DNA of 64,000 nt from Sediminibacterium sp. C3 (lineage in GTDB: Bacteria > Bacteroidota > Bacteroidia > Chitinophagales > Chitinophagaceae): NCBI RefSeq assembly GCF_000508085.1, contig NZ_KI669560.1, forward strand, positions 526,219 through 590,218, written 5' to 3'. The notes beneath the pieces are model-generated. The model was not told the DNA's origin, searched no databases, and saw only the letters and a list, made by a program, of their open reading frames with translations. Position 1 is the first letter of the stretch; every line of letters starts with the position of its first letter. A program made the translations under genes and the position numbers. Positions 44,183-54,848 of the stretch are shown in pieces.

Positions 44183-45910
44183 ATGTATGACATTCTCCAG
44201 TTAAATGACATGCTATTACCAGAACTTCTGGATGTAGCGGAAAATTTAAAAATCACAGGTGCTAAGAAATTAGACAAACAAGGATTGATTTACAAAATCC
44301 TTGACTCGCAGGCCGTTCAGGAAAGCACTGCAAAAGAAGGTGCCGCTCCTAAAAAAGCCGGAAGACCTAAAAAAGCGGTTAACATTAAAACCTCTACTGG
44401 TTCAACCGAAGAGGCAGAAGTGATGGAAGATGCACCAGCTGCCCCAATTGCCAGAGCTGCCAAAGCGGCTCCAGCTGCTGCTCCTACAGAGAACGCCAAT
44501 CGCGGCGAGAAAAAAGCCAACGAAGAGGCTGGACCTAACAGACCCATTCGCAAAGCCATGCCTCCTAAAAAAGGTGCTGGACCAAGACCTCGTTTGGAAA
44601 AACCTGAAACTGAAGGTAAATCTGAAGAATCTAACGAGACCGATCCAACCGCTAATATAGCTGCTGCCATTATTCAAACTTTGGAAGCAAGCGAAAACAA
44701 TGGGGATCAAGCACAGGCGCCTGAGACTTCTTTGCAACAAGAACGTCCAAGACACCAACATCAGCCGAAAAAGGAACCTGCGTTCAATATCGAATTCGAA
44801 GGAATTATTCCAGGAGAAGGCGTTTTAGAAATGATGCCGGACGGATACGGCTTCCTTCGTTCCTCTGATTACAATTATTTGTCCTCTCCGGATGACGTAT
44901 ATGTTTCTCCTTCTCAAATAAAATTATTTGGATTAAAAACAGGGGATACTGTTACGGGATCTGTTCGTCCACCAAAAGAGGGTGAAAAATATTTCGCTTT
45001 ATTAAAAGTAGATTTCATCAACGGAAAGCGTCCGGATGAAGTAAGAGATCGCGTTCCTTTTGATTATCTAACACCATTGTTCCCATTTGAGAAGTTGAAT
45101 TTATTTACTTCACCTTCTAACTATAGCACCCGTATCATTGACCTATTTACCCCAATTGGTAAGGGACAACGTGGATTAATTGTGGCGCAGCCTAAAGTGG
45201 GTAAAACCATGTTGCTCAAAGAAGTGGCCAACGCCATTGCTGCCAACCATCCGGAAGTGTATTTGATGGTTGTTTTAATTGACGAACGTCCGGAGGAAGT
45301 TACCGATATGGAACGTAGTGTAAATGCAGAAGTAATTGCCTCTACTTTTGATGAGCCAGCAGAAAAGCATGTGAAAGTTTCTTCAATTGCTTTACAAAAA
45401 GCAAAACGTTTGGTAGAGTGTGGACACGATGTAGTCATCTTATTAGATTCTATTACTCGTTTGGCCAGAGCCCACAACACGGTTGCACCTTCTAGTGGTA
45501 AGGTATTGAGCGGTGGTGTGGAAGCAAATGCTTTATTGAAACCTAAACAATTCTTTGGTGCTGCACGTAAAATTGAAAACGGTGGTTCACTAACTATCCT
45601 GGCTACTGCCCTGGTTGAAACAGGTAGTAAAATGGACGAAGTAATCTTTGAAGAATTCAAGGGTACTGGTAACATGGAATTACAGCTGGAAAGAAAGCTT
45701 GCTAACAAGCGTATCTTCCCTGCCATTGACTTAGTGGGCTCTTCTACACGTCGAGATGATTTATTACTTGATAAAGAAGTGTTACAACGCATGAATATTC
45801 TTCGCGTTTTCTTAAACGATATGAATGCAGAAGAAGCAATGAACGAGTTGTTGAAGCGCATGCGCGGAACCAAGAACAACGAAGAGTTCTTAGCCAGCAT
45901 GAATCGATAA
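44183..45910 (+). CDS. rho: Transcription termination factor Rho
   Basis: A 575-residue Rho. Residues 1-45 are the Rho_N helical domain ([20 protein letters not shown]). About 50-205 is an Ala/Lys/Pro/Glu/Gln-rich low-complexity insertion, absent from the 419-residue E. coli protein but common in this phylum. The RNA-binding cold-shock fold follows (about 210-285; [15 protein letters not shown]). The RecA-like motor has [10 protein letters not shown] (Walker A, about 339), [22 protein letters not shown] (Walker B) and the Q/R-loop region [20 protein letters not shown]. It terminates transcription by ATP-driven RNA translocation. A strong terminator follows. Confidence 0.95.
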   Translation: MYDILQLNDMLLPELLDVAENLKITGAKKLDKQGLIYKILDSQAVQESTAKEGAAPKKAGRPKKAVNIKTSTGSTEEAEVMEDAPAAPIARAAKAAPAAAPTENANRGEKKANEEAGPNRPIRKAMPPKKGAGPRPRLEKPETEGKSEESNETDPTANIAAAIIQTLEASENNGDQAQAPETSLQQERPRHQHQPKKEPAFNIEFEGIIPGEGVLEMMPDGYGFLRSSDYNYLSSPDDVYVSPSQIKLFGLKTGDTVTGSVRPPKEGEKYFALLKVDFINGKRPDEVRDRVPFDYLTPLFPFEKLNLFTSPSNYSTRIIDLFTPIGKGQRGLIVAQPKVGKTMLLKEVANAIAANHPEVYLMVVLIDERPEEVTDMERSVNAEVIASTFDEPAEKHVKVSSIALQKAKRLVECGHDVVILLDSITRLARAHNTVAPSSGKVLSGGVEANALLKPKQFFGAARKIENGGSLTILATALVETGSKMDEVIFEEFKGTGNMELQLERKLANKRIFPAIDLVGSSTRRDDLLLDKEVLQRMNILRVFLNDMNAEEAMNELLKRMRGTKNNEEFLASMNR

Positions 45911-45959
45911 TTTTTCTGCGAGAATTTTTCGCGAAACCGTTAACCTATATAATTGACAA

Positions 45960-45989
45960 GGGCACCGCTAAAAAACGGTGCCCTTTTTT
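45960..45989 (+). terminator. Intrinsic terminator of rho
   Basis: Perfect 8-bp stem GGGCACCG/CGGTGCCC with loop CTAAAAAA and a following T6 tract, 50 bp after the rho stop. Confidence 0.9.
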
Positions 45990-46040
45990 GATGTCTGCCC
46001 CCAGAAATCAACTGCTTATAACCAGTGTGCAAAGGCAGTT

Positions 46041-47519
46041 TTAGAGAAGAATGGATTCTTCAAATGATTTTCCAAAACGATCTGTTGCACGTACGGTAAT
46101 TTTTTTTGCTCCCGATGATGGCTTAATAAAAAACAAATGATCCGTTAAAGTAGGTTCTACAAACTTGTGTTTTTGCGGAAGCGAAGGACCCTCATACAAC
46201 TCAACCGCCCAAGGGTCTTTGGCCACTCTTTGGATTGGAGCCCCTTTGGATTTACCATCTTCCCACCACTCAACTTTCCATTTGGTATCCCAATTCCAAA
46301 TATTCACTGCAATTTCTTCAGGATTGTTTTTGTCATATCCTTTCGGATAGATTCTTAACTGATGATTGATGTCTTTGTCTGTACTCTTATAGTACCAACG
46401 AATATCTGACCCATTTACTTCATACACTCCATAGCCCCTGGGTGTGCCATCTCCACAGATAGGGCCGGTCCACCAGGCACCACAAACGGTTCCGTGATTA
46501 TGTTCCATGATATTGCCTTCCTCCCAGGATTCATTGAAATGGGTATGGCCCGACATGATATGGACTTTGTAAGGCGCCAACAAACTGTAGAGTTTTTTTC
46601 TGTTAGATACAGTTCCGCCAAAATCCTCTTCTTTTTTGTTTCGTTTGGGCGCCCCTGTATAGGTTGGGATATGAACATTCACTACTACAGTTGTGCCTGG
46701 CGCTACAAACTGAAGATCTCTCTCTAACCAAGCCAACTGCGTTTCCGTAAAATAACCAATGTATTTTTTAGCCGTTCCAATAAAAAACACATCGTCTAAA
46801 ACTACATAGTGAATAGCGCCCCTGTTGAAGGAATAATAGGTAGGTCCAAATTGCTCCTTGAATGTTTCTGCTGAATAATCATCTGTTCTGGAATTTAAAT
46901 CCATATCATGATTTCCAATCACATTAAAGAATGGAACACCTGTCATTTCAATGGCTTCTTTGTAATCCTTAAAGTATTCAAACTTGTCCCATACCAAATC
47001 TCCACAGCCAATTCCATGAAACAAGGTATTGGTCGGGTATTGCTGCATCAGTTTTTTAAAATCAGGAACAGTTGTGGCTTTCAGTTGTGCACAATCATCA
47101 GCAGAAATCATTTGAGTGTCTGCCCACACAACAAAATTGTGCTGCTGATCATCTACCGATAATTTTTCCAAAACAAAATCATGAGAAAAAGTTCCACGCT
47201 TTCCTTTTACGGACACAAAAAATTGAGGGATATTATTTTTATGTGTAAACGCATAACCCGCTGGGGTACTGATATATACAAAGTCAGCATTTTCTTTTAC
47301 TACAAACTCATACTCTCCGTTCTTATTGGTTTGGTAAACACCTATTCCATCTGTTACACTTACTCCTGCTATACCCTTTCCATTGCTTGTTACCTTACCC
47401 CTCACCAACAGCTGATCCTCTTTGTTGAATCCTGCGTTTCGGGTTTCGGCCATCACCGAAGGCAAAGCAAATATGCCTCCGGTGAATCCTATATTTCTTA
47501 AAAAATTTCTTCTTTTCAT
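46041..47519 (-). CDS. Secreted calcineurin-like metallophosphoesterase
   Basis: A 492-residue protein with a Tat-type leader (KRRNFLRNIGF, then a hydrophobic stretch and ALPSVMA). A small beta-sandwich (about 30-115; SVTDGIGVYQTNKNGEYEF) precedes the phosphoesterase core: WADTQM (first metal motif, with Gln in place of the usual His), GCGDLVWD, VIGNHDMD, NVHIPTY and MSGHTHF. A C-terminal beta domain ends the protein. It hydrolyses phosphate esters in the periplasm using two metals. It is the third gene of a susC-susD operon, 11 bp after susD, suggesting use of a phosphorylated substrate imported by the pair. Confidence 0.85.
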   Translation of the reverse strand: MKRRNFLRNIGFTGGIFALPSVMAETRNAGFNKEDQLLVRGKVTSNGKGIAGVSVTDGIGVYQTNKNGEYEFVVKENADFVYISTPAGYAFTHKNNIPQFFVSVKGKRGTFSHDFVLEKLSVDDQQHNFVVWADTQMISADDCAQLKATTVPDFKKLMQQYPTNTLFHGIGCGDLVWDKFEYFKDYKEAIEMTGVPFFNVIGNHDMDLNSRTDDYSAETFKEQFGPTYYSFNRGAIHYVVLDDVFFIGTAKKYIGYFTETQLAWLERDLQFVAPGTTVVVNVHIPTYTGAPKRNKKEEDFGGTVSNRKKLYSLLAPYKVHIMSGHTHFNESWEEGNIMEHNHGTVCGAWWTGPICGDGTPRGYGVYEVNGSDIRWYYKSTDKDINHQLRIYPKGYDKNNPEEIAVNIWNWDTKWKVEWWEDGKSKGAPIQRVAKDPWAVELYEGPSLPQKHKFVEPTLTDHLFFIKPSSGAKKITVRATDRFGKSFEESILL

Positions 47520-47530
47520 TGGTTGTTATT

Positions 47531-48967
47531 TTATTTCTCCCACCACACTTTAATATTGATATTGTCTCCGCCCATGGCTTGTACTGCCTGATTGTAGTTT
47601 TCTGTATTGGTACTCTGTACTGCTGGTGGGTATCGATATCTTACAGGCATAATTTTATTGTTCAACATTCCATCAGACACTGGCATTACCGGGAAGCCCG
47701 TTCTTCTGTATTCAAACCATTGTTGAAAATCGGTAAAGTACAATGCATAATATTTTTGCAGCATAATTCGCTCCAATGTATTGTTGTATGCAGCTTTTGC
47801 ATTGGTAAAATAATCCGCTGGCATAACGGCACCCCACTGCTCAACCGAAGCTTTTACCCCTCTCTCATAAGCAGCTTTTGCCGCTGCAGTATTGTTGTTC
47901 CTGAATTCAACCTCAGCTCTTATGAGTTCTACTTCTGCATAGCTCATCAACACCACTGACATGGGTGCGGTAACCAATGCGATATTTTTATTGGATGGAA
48001 CATAATCGAACTGGTTATCGCTTCCTGCATATCCACTCGGGATACCCTTGTATCCTATATTGGCATTATTGAGTTTGTTTCTCGCCTGTGTTAACCATCT
48101 GGCTCTTCTGGGATCATTAAAATCATTCAGGTTGTCGGTGAAAAATAAACCAGCAGCACGGAATGTAGTAAAATCAATGGCCCTGCCCCAGGGAGAAACA
48201 AAGGGAGTAACACCGGATAACTTTAAAATAGCCGCCTGATCATTGGAAGTAAACACCGGATATTTCACCGGATTGTCAATGATAGTTTTCAATTTAGCCA
48301 GCGAACCCATTTCGGTTCTTTTGCTCAGACGCAATAACAAACGCATCTGTAAAGAATTGGTAAACCGTTTCCAGTTGCTCACGGTATTCGCATACAACAT
48401 ATCTGTTCCAAAAACCATGGGTCTTGTGGTTACATATAAATTGTTGGCAGAATCCAGATCCGATAAAATTTTCTCATACACTTTTTGCTGTGTAGTAAAC
48501 TTTGGCCTGAAGATTCCTTCGTCACCCTTTGTGGCTTCTTCCATAGGAATATCACCAAAGCAATCAGTAAGTGTTGAATAAATCATAGCGTTCAAGGTCA
48601 TCGCAATGGCCTGATAATTCGGGTCTTTTTGTTCTACTGCCGAATTGTACATTTCCTTCACATTCGTTAACCAGCGATAATAAGTAGTCCAGGTAGAATT
48701 GCCTGCTGTTTCTGTAATATCATATCTGTGAACACCTCCCGCCACACTTGGGAAGGGCAGCATATCCTGCATCAGGTTAAATGTAAAGTCGTCGGCCTTA
48801 CGCATATTGAAGGAAGACACTTCATAAATAATCGGATTCAATAAAGTACCCGGGCTGATTTTATTAACACGATTCGGATCGGTATTCACCGATTCAAAAT
48901 CCTTGGTACAAGATGCAGCAAACAGCAGCATCATTATAGATAAGGAAACAGATAATATATTTTTCAT
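47531..48967 (-). CDS. SusD/RagB-family lipoprotein
   Basis: A 478-residue SusD-like lipoprotein. The signal peptide ends LLFAASC, with the lipidated Cys at 20. The start of the mature protein (NTDPNRVNKISPGTLLNPII) and the TPR-like helical body are typical of the SusD-like 2 group. It sits on the outer face of the outer membrane and hands substrate to the SusC porin encoded 47 bp upstream. Low similarity to glycan SusD proteins is usual, and the substrate is unknown; the partner phosphoesterase points to a phosphorylated compound. Confidence 0.9.
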   Translation of the reverse strand: MKNILSVSLSIMMLLFAASCTKDFESVNTDPNRVNKISPGTLLNPIIYEVSSFNMRKADDFTFNLMQDMLPFPSVAGGVHRYDITETAGNSTWTTYYRWLTNVKEMYNSAVEQKDPNYQAIAMTLNAMIYSTLTDCFGDIPMEEATKGDEGIFRPKFTTQQKVYEKILSDLDSANNLYVTTRPMVFGTDMLYANTVSNWKRFTNSLQMRLLLRLSKRTEMGSLAKLKTIIDNPVKYPVFTSNDQAAILKLSGVTPFVSPWGRAIDFTTFRAAGLFFTDNLNDFNDPRRARWLTQARNKLNNANIGYKGIPSGYAGSDNQFDYVPSNKNIALVTAPMSVVLMSYAEVELIRAEVEFRNNNTAAAKAAYERGVKASVEQWGAVMPADYFTNAKAAYNNTLERIMLQKYYALYFTDFQQWFEYRRTGFPVMPVSDGMLNNKIMPVRYRYPPAVQSTNTENYNQAVQAMGGDNINIKVWWEK

Positions 48968-49014
48968 AAAATTTTTTGTTGTTGCGTGAAATACTATTAC
49001 AATTAGTTTGTCAA

Positions 49015-52000
49015 TTAAAATTTAACAGTGATGTTGGCACCAATGGTTCTGCTCGATGGCAATTGACCCATTTCTACACCCGGTAAAATAGTTGCTCCAT
49101 TTAATGCTGCGGTTTCCGGATCAAAAACCGGGAAGCTGGAAATCATCAACAAGTCTCTTCCGTAAAGCGCAACACTTACTTGCTTGAAGAATGATTTTCC
49201 TAAAAGGGTTTTAGGGAAATTGTACTCTAATCTTGCTTCACGCAGTTTTAAATAAGAAGCATCAAATGAATTGGATTCAACATTGGCTCTTCTGTAATAA
49301 TCTCCGTAGTAATCTACCGGCAATACTTTGGTAGTATTGGGTGAATAGGATTTGTCAGGGTTCTGAACAACTCCAACGCCAATAATATAATTCTCTTCAC
49401 GACCAGGCAAGCTTGATTTTAGTTTTCCCTGTTCCATCATTTTGTGATGACTCTGAGAATAAATCATACCGCCCAGTTGACCGTCCACTAAAAAGCTGAA
49501 TCGATAGTTTTTATAAGTGAATTCATTTCTGATACCCCCTTTCCAATCTGCATACGCAGATCCGATGTATTGAATTTCCTGCGGACGAGCGGGAAGGCCA
49601 GTTGCGGCATTATAAACAATCTGTCCATCCGGTGAACGCAAAAATCCAAATCCATAAATATCACCGGTTGTACCTCCTACTCTTGCCTGAATGGTTGCAT
49701 TACCTCCATAGCCTATATCCTGCTTGCCTTCCATTCCTTCTGCCAGTTCTAGCACACGGTTCTGATTTTTTGCCCAGGTTAAAATAGAAGTCCAGCTAAA
49801 GTTTTTCTTCTTGATAATGCTACCGGTTAATACCACTTCAATACCGCGGTTTCTAACTGCTCCTGCATTCAGGACCGCTCTGGAATAACCGGTTGTTGGG
49901 TCCATTGGAACTTCAAGGATCTGGTTTCGGGTAGTATTGCTGTAGTAAGTAAGATCCAGATTCAATCTGCTTTTGAACAAACGAATATCCAGACCTGCTT
50001 CATAGTTGGTAGAAATTTCCGGTTTAAAGTTCACGTTGTGTAATAGCGTTGGTACAGAACCAGAACCCGGGAATGGACTGGTACCATAGTATTTGCTGGT
50101 TTTATACGGATCGGTATCGTTACCCACCTGAGCTGCAGATAAACGAAGCTTGGCAAATGTAATAGATGCCGGTAAGCGTAAGATATCACTCAGGATTACA
50201 CTGGTATTAATAGAAGGGTAAAAGAAAGAATTGTTTTGAATGGGCAAAGTGCTTGACCAGTCATTTCTTCCTGTTACATCTACAAACCACTTATTCTTAT
50301 AAGCAAAAGACGCTGTTCCATATAAGCTGTTGACTTTTTTATTTCTGGCCACATTCACTACTTCTGGTGTTCCTACTCCATTGCTCAACATATAAACACC
50401 AGGAATCACCAGGCCAATAACACTGGCATCCACTCTGGAATATTTTGTACTCATGGCATTGCCACCTACAGAAGCGGTTACATTAATATCAGAACCAATT
50501 TTATCCTTATAGGATAACAGGAAGTCTGTATTGATTTCATAGTCCTGAATATTTTGTTCCTTATAAAATCCTCTTAAATAATTGGCTGATGAATAGGGTC
50601 TTTGTTGCTTTCTGATTTCACTGGAAAAATCAATACCAGAGCGCAACATTAAATTGAACTTACTATTGAAAGTGTAAGTTGCTGCCATATTAGCCAGGAA
50701 GGCATTGCTTCTAACGCCATTGGTCATTTCATACGCAATCAGGTAAGGGTTATCAATAAAGCTACTGAAGGGGTGTACCTGATCTATTTGTTCCTGTCCT
50801 TTTTTCCAGATGGGTCTGTACCAGCTAAGGTCTACATTAGGATTCTGGAAAATCATGAAATAAGCAATCGACTGGTTGTTGTAACCAGTTGCAGGCAAAT
50901 TGTCACTGGTTTTATTCGTGTAGTTTACTTTAGAAACAAAGCGCAATTTCTCAGACACTTTCTGGCTAACACTTAATGCTGCAGTAACTCTTTCAAAACC
51001 GGTGTTCGGCATGATCCACTCATTTTTAGAATGGGTTAGTGAAGCTCTTACCGAACCGTTTTCATTTCCACTTTCAATAGAAATATTATTGGTAATAGTA
51101 GAACCTGTTCTCCAGAAACCTTTGATATTATTGGGTTGAGCCACCCATGGACGTCTTTCTGGAGATTGACCTTCTACTGTTGGGTCGTACTGAAAATACA
51201 TTTGACCATTGAATCTGGGACCAAATGCACTACTGGTTCCACTAGTACTGGCTCCGTCAGCAGAAGCCCCATAACTATAATATTTTTCACCGGCAGCATT
51301 TAAACCTCTTCCCGTACCCTGACCGTATTCATATTGATAATCCGGCCATCTTAATACTGTATTGATACTTGCATTAGTATTAACCGTTACGCCGATTCCT
51401 TTGTCTTTTCTTGCACCGGATTTGGTGGTGATTAGCAAAGCACCATTTGCGGCCCTGCTACCATACAATGCAGTAGCACCTGGTCCTTTTAACACCGTGA
51501 TGCTTTCAATATCATCGGGATTGATATCTGAAATTCCATTTCCGAAATCAACGGGAACATCTGAACCAGAGCCGGCTCCATAAGCATTGCCTACTCCTGA
51601 ACTGGTTCCGCCACCATTCATGGGTACACCATCCAATACAATCAGCGCGTTGTTTCCATCCGGATTCATAGAAGCGTCTCCTCTCAATGAAACCCTCACA
51701 GATCCACCCGGACCCGATCCCGCAGAATACAAATTCAATCCGGCTACTTTACCCGATAAGGAACTTACCCAGTTGTTGGATCGGGCATCCAACACATCTG
51801 ATTCTTTCATCGTTTGTGCGGCATAGCCCAATGCTTTTTCCTGTTTTTTAATTCCAAGGGCGGTTACCACTACTTCATCCAACTCACCCTCCTCCGATTT
51901 CATTCTGGTTACCATTTGCTGTGGGTTTTTGGAAACAGTAATGATTTGCTCAGCGGAAGCAAATCCAACAAATGAAAATTTAATCGTGTATTTATTTCCA

Positions 52001-52227
52001 ATGGTTAATTGCTTTACTATATAAACACCTCTCTCATTGGTAGTGGTTCGTTGACTGCTGTTGGCGTTGTTTTGCAATACCACCGTTACCCCTTGTAAAG
52101 GATCACCTTTTTCATTCAATACAGTACCAGTCAAGTCTCTGGTAGTCTGTGCAAATACAATGGATGAGCTGGCCAACACCAATAAAAGTGTTAACGAGAT
52201 CATCATTGTGTTAAATCCGTTTCTCAT
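49015..52227 (-). CDS. SusC/RagA-family TonB-dependent transporter
   Basis: A 1070-residue outer-membrane transporter. A signal peptide (MRNGFNTMMISLTLLLVLAS) precedes a carboxypeptidase-like beta-sandwich (about 27-110, RDLTGTVLNEKGDPLQGVT), the plug (about 120-275; SGKVAGLNLY, VLDGVPMNGG, VLKGPGATALYG) and the 22-stranded barrel ending in an aromatic residue (NITVKF). With SusD it forms a pedal-bin import complex energised by TonB. First gene of the three-gene locus; a palindrome and a short leader lie just upstream. Confidence 0.95.
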   Translation of the reverse strand: MRNGFNTMMISLTLLLVLASSSIVFAQTTRDLTGTVLNEKGDPLQGVTVVLQNNANSSQRTTTNERGVYIVKQLTIGNKYTIKFSFVGFASAEQIITVSKNPQQMVTRMKSEEGELDEVVVTALGIKKQEKALGYAAQTMKESDVLDARSNNWVSSLSGKVAGLNLYSAGSGPGGSVRVSLRGDASMNPDGNNALIVLDGVPMNGGGTSSGVGNAYGAGSGSDVPVDFGNGISDINPDDIESITVLKGPGATALYGSRAANGALLITTKSGARKDKGIGVTVNTNASINTVLRWPDYQYEYGQGTGRGLNAAGEKYYSYGASADGASTSGTSSAFGPRFNGQMYFQYDPTVEGQSPERRPWVAQPNNIKGFWRTGSTITNNISIESGNENGSVRASLTHSKNEWIMPNTGFERVTAALSVSQKVSEKLRFVSKVNYTNKTSDNLPATGYNNQSIAYFMIFQNPNVDLSWYRPIWKKGQEQIDQVHPFSSFIDNPYLIAYEMTNGVRSNAFLANMAATYTFNSKFNLMLRSGIDFSSEIRKQQRPYSSANYLRGFYKEQNIQDYEINTDFLLSYKDKIGSDINVTASVGGNAMSTKYSRVDASVIGLVIPGVYMLSNGVGTPEVVNVARNKKVNSLYGTASFAYKNKWFVDVTGRNDWSSTLPIQNNSFFYPSINTSVILSDILRLPASITFAKLRLSAAQVGNDTDPYKTSKYYGTSPFPGSGSVPTLLHNVNFKPEISTNYEAGLDIRLFKSRLNLDLTYYSNTTRNQILEVPMDPTTGYSRAVLNAGAVRNRGIEVVLTGSIIKKKNFSWTSILTWAKNQNRVLELAEGMEGKQDIGYGGNATIQARVGGTTGDIYGFGFLRSPDGQIVYNAATGLPARPQEIQYIGSAYADWKGGIRNEFTYKNYRFSFLVDGQLGGMIYSQSHHKMMEQGKLKSSLPGREENYIIGVGVVQNPDKSYSPNTTKVLPVDYYGDYYRRANVESNSFDASYLKLREARLEYNFPKTLLGKSFFKQVSVALYGRDLLMISSFPVFDPETAALNGATILPGVEMGQLPSSRTIGANITVKF

Positions 52228-52231
52228 AATT

Positions 52232-52261
52232 AGTATAGTTTTTCTGGCGCGAAACTATACT
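52232..52261. promoter_or_regulatory. 10-bp inverted repeat upstream of susC
   Basis: AGTATAGTTT and AAACTATACT form a perfect 10-bp inverted repeat around a 10-bp spacer, starting 5 bp before the susC ATG. It could be an operator or a 5'-leader hairpin controlling susC translation. Confidence 0.5.
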
Positions 52262-52265
52262 GCAA

Positions 52266-52292
52266 TAAAAAGAGCCGCTATACCAGCGGCCC
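52266..52292 (-). terminator. Terminator of the S9 peptidase gene
   Basis: Minus-strand hairpin GCCGCT-GGTAT-AGCGGC followed by CTCTTTTTATT, 80 bp after the S9 peptidase stop and before the susC leader. Confidence 0.7.
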
Positions 52293-52373
52293 TTCTTAAT
52301 CATTTGATAATGATTCGTTCACTTTAAGATAACTTTCCGTTCACGATTTGGTAACATGAATTACAGTTCTACA

Positions 52374-54764
52374 TTATTTGCTTAAGTGTGTATCAAACAA
52401 TTTTAATATCCGCTTATACTCATCTGTCCAGCTACTGGGTTCTACAAAGCCATGATCTTCCATTGGATAGACAGCCAACTCCCAATTGTCTTTTTTAAGT
52501 TCAATTAGTTTTTGTGATAAACGTACCACATCCTGAAAATGTACATTCACATCTACCATACCGTGGCAAATCAATAAATGATTTTTTAAACCTGCCGCAA
52601 AGTTGATAGGAGAAGATTTTGCATAAGCAATAGAATCCTGTACAGGTTCATTTAAAATATTGGCCGTATATCCATGATTGTAATGTGCCCAATCGGTTAC
52701 AGGTCTTAATGCTGCACCTGCTTTGAATACATCAGGGGTAGTAAACAATCCCATCAAAGTAATAAAGCCTCCATAAGAACCTCCGTACAATCCAATTCTA
52801 TTTTTATCAATGCCATAATTTTTTACCAGGAATTCTGCGGCATCCACGTGGTCGGTTAAATCCTTTCCTCCCATATGTCTGTAAATGCCCGTTCTCCAGT
52901 CTCTTCCATATCCGCTGCTGGCTCTGTAGTCTATATCTATTACAGTATATCCTTTATCTGTCAGCAAATTATTAAACATATATTCTCTGAAATAACTGCT
53001 CCACCAGTAATGCACATTTTGCAAATAACCGGCACCATGTACAAAAAACACCGCAGCTCCGTTTTTCTTTTCTGGTGCGGGTTCATAAATTCTTGCATAG
53101 ATGGATTGTCCGTCTCTGGCTGGTATAGTAGTTACTTTGGGTTCTTTCCAGTTGTAACTTTTAAATTCATCGCTCATGGAAAGATTGGTAACCTGAATGG
53201 GTTTTTTACCCGGAGCATTTTCCTGCACATACAATTCCCAGGGCTTATTAATATAAGAGTAACGATACGCAATCCATTTTTCATCAGGGCTCATGCTTAC
53301 TTCATAGCCGCCTTCCCATGGAGTGATTCTTTCTTTTCCTGTTCCGTCAATTTTAATTCGGTACCAGTTTTGTTTTCCGGGATGGGTTTCGTTGCTCAGC
53401 AAATAAAAATATTGTTTGTTCTTGCTTAAGCGCAATTCCTGCACTTCATAGTTTCCTGAAGTAAGTGCTTTCTTGCTCTGTGTTTTGGTATCATAAATAT
53501 ATAAGTGGGAATAGCCGGTGGCTTCACTTTGAAAATAAAACAACTCATTGTTTACCCAGCCAATTCTGGTTCCGAAATTCCCTCCGCCAATGCCAGGACC
53601 CGCAATCCAGGCTTCGTCTCTTTGTCTGTCGATGGGAACCAATTTTCCGGTAGCCGCATCCAGTTGCATGATCCATCTGTCTTTATTGTCCTGTGAACGG
53701 ATATCAACAATGGCATAAGTTCCTGTTGCATTCCAGTAAGGTCCGTATATGGCAACCGGTCTGCTGCTTGGTTTTTTGCCTTCGTATCTTTTCGGATAAT
53801 CTTTTGCGTAATCAGGTAAATCCTGAATGCCCGGTATGGCATCTGTTTTAATGAGCATCAAAGTATCGCGTTGTCTGTCCCAAACATAAAATTCAAACCT
53901 GCCCAAAGCGTTGCCTACTTTGGTTCTGGTATTCAGATCTGTGGTATAACCAGATTCTGTAACATAATCCGGAACAATGGTGGGTTTGTTTCCGGCTGGT
54001 GCCTGATACAAACGATAAGTTACAAAACGTGCATCAGGACTAATTTGCAGGCCCTGCATCATTTTGTCTCCTGTGGCAATTCGCTTGATGGTATCGTTAT
54101 AAACAATTCTGTTTTTTGCGAGATACTCATTGCGCAGATCTCTTTTTTCTTTTCTTTCTTTCAACACTTCAAATAAATCTAGTTGTTGTTGCTGCAACCA
54201 TCCGTTCTGTGTTAGGGTGTTGATGGGAGCTGAAGAGCGATTGAAATTTCCGCCAGTTGTACTCCCCCCGCTACCAATATTGGTTAACTGCATCAGTACA
54301 CCCGATTTGGTATGCCAGGCAAAAATGTTTCCGGACTTGTTAAATGCAATCCACTCGTCGTTTAAAATAAAGGAAGGATTAAACTCCTGTTCTTCTGTTT
54401 GCGTTACCCTTGTTGTTTTGTTTGTTTTTACATCTGTCCAGTATATATCTCCACGAAAACCATATACCATCTGTGTTCCGGCCGCACTATACACCGCGTT
54501 GCTAAGTGCATTGTTTCTTTCAAGAATATTGGCATTCGCTTTTTCCGGTGCAGTTGCATTGATGGCAAATGCATACAATGAATCGGAAATATTTTTCTGA
54601 GGATTCCAGTTAAAGTAAACCGTTTTACTATCATGGCTCCAGATAGCATTGGAGGGAGAAGTGCCCATCCATTTTGGATCGCGCATAATATAGTCGACCG
54701 TTAAAGACTGGGAATAACCGGCATGTACAAAAGCCAGCGAAAGCAATAGAAATATTTTTCTCAT
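52374..54764 (-). CDS. S9-family (DPP IV/prolyl oligopeptidase-like) peptidase
   Basis: A 796-residue secreted serine peptidase with a signal peptide (MRKIFLLLSLAFVHAGYSQ). The N-terminal 520 residues form a beta-propeller (TPAS-type blades, for example FNPSFILNDEWIAFNKSG). The alpha/beta-hydrolase domain has the nucleophile elbow YGGSYGGFITLMG, the Asp region CHGMVDVNVHFQD and the His motif EDHGF. It probably cleaves Xaa-Pro-type dipeptides or short peptides in the periplasm. It is separately terminated from the SusC locus. All three catalytic residues are present. Confidence 0.9.
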   Translation of the reverse strand: MRKIFLLLSLAFVHAGYSQSLTVDYIMRDPKWMGTSPSNAIWSHDSKTVYFNWNPQKNISDSLYAFAINATAPEKANANILERNNALSNAVYSAAGTQMVYGFRGDIYWTDVKTNKTTRVTQTEEQEFNPSFILNDEWIAFNKSGNIFAWHTKSGVLMQLTNIGSGGSTTGGNFNRSSAPINTLTQNGWLQQQQLDLFEVLKERKEKRDLRNEYLAKNRIVYNDTIKRIATGDKMMQGLQISPDARFVTYRLYQAPAGNKPTIVPDYVTESGYTTDLNTRTKVGNALGRFEFYVWDRQRDTLMLIKTDAIPGIQDLPDYAKDYPKRYEGKKPSSRPVAIYGPYWNATGTYAIVDIRSQDNKDRWIMQLDAATGKLVPIDRQRDEAWIAGPGIGGGNFGTRIGWVNNELFYFQSEATGYSHLYIYDTKTQSKKALTSGNYEVQELRLSKNKQYFYLLSNETHPGKQNWYRIKIDGTGKERITPWEGGYEVSMSPDEKWIAYRYSYINKPWELYVQENAPGKKPIQVTNLSMSDEFKSYNWKEPKVTTIPARDGQSIYARIYEPAPEKKNGAAVFFVHGAGYLQNVHYWWSSYFREYMFNNLLTDKGYTVIDIDYRASSGYGRDWRTGIYRHMGGKDLTDHVDAAEFLVKNYGIDKNRIGLYGGSYGGFITLMGLFTTPDVFKAGAALRPVTDWAHYNHGYTANILNEPVQDSIAYAKSSPINFAAGLKNHLLICHGMVDVNVHFQDVVRLSQKLIELKKDNWELAVYPMEDHGFVEPSSWTDEYKRILKLFDTHLSK

Positions 54765-54848
54765 ACTCTTGGTTTAGAGAATAAATCTATTGTATTCTGT
54801 GTAGGAATAATTTTCTGGACCGCTGTTTTTTATGAATGGATAAACTGC

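Noticed and set aside
44317-44761. Long minus-strand ORFs opposite the rho low-complexity region
   Set aside because: They mirror the Ala/Lys-rich plus-strand repeat composition and have no independent support.
47519-47959. 146-residue plus-strand ORF opposite the susD 3' end
   Set aside because: It is antisense to a well-supported SusD gene and has a composition typical of a shadow frame.
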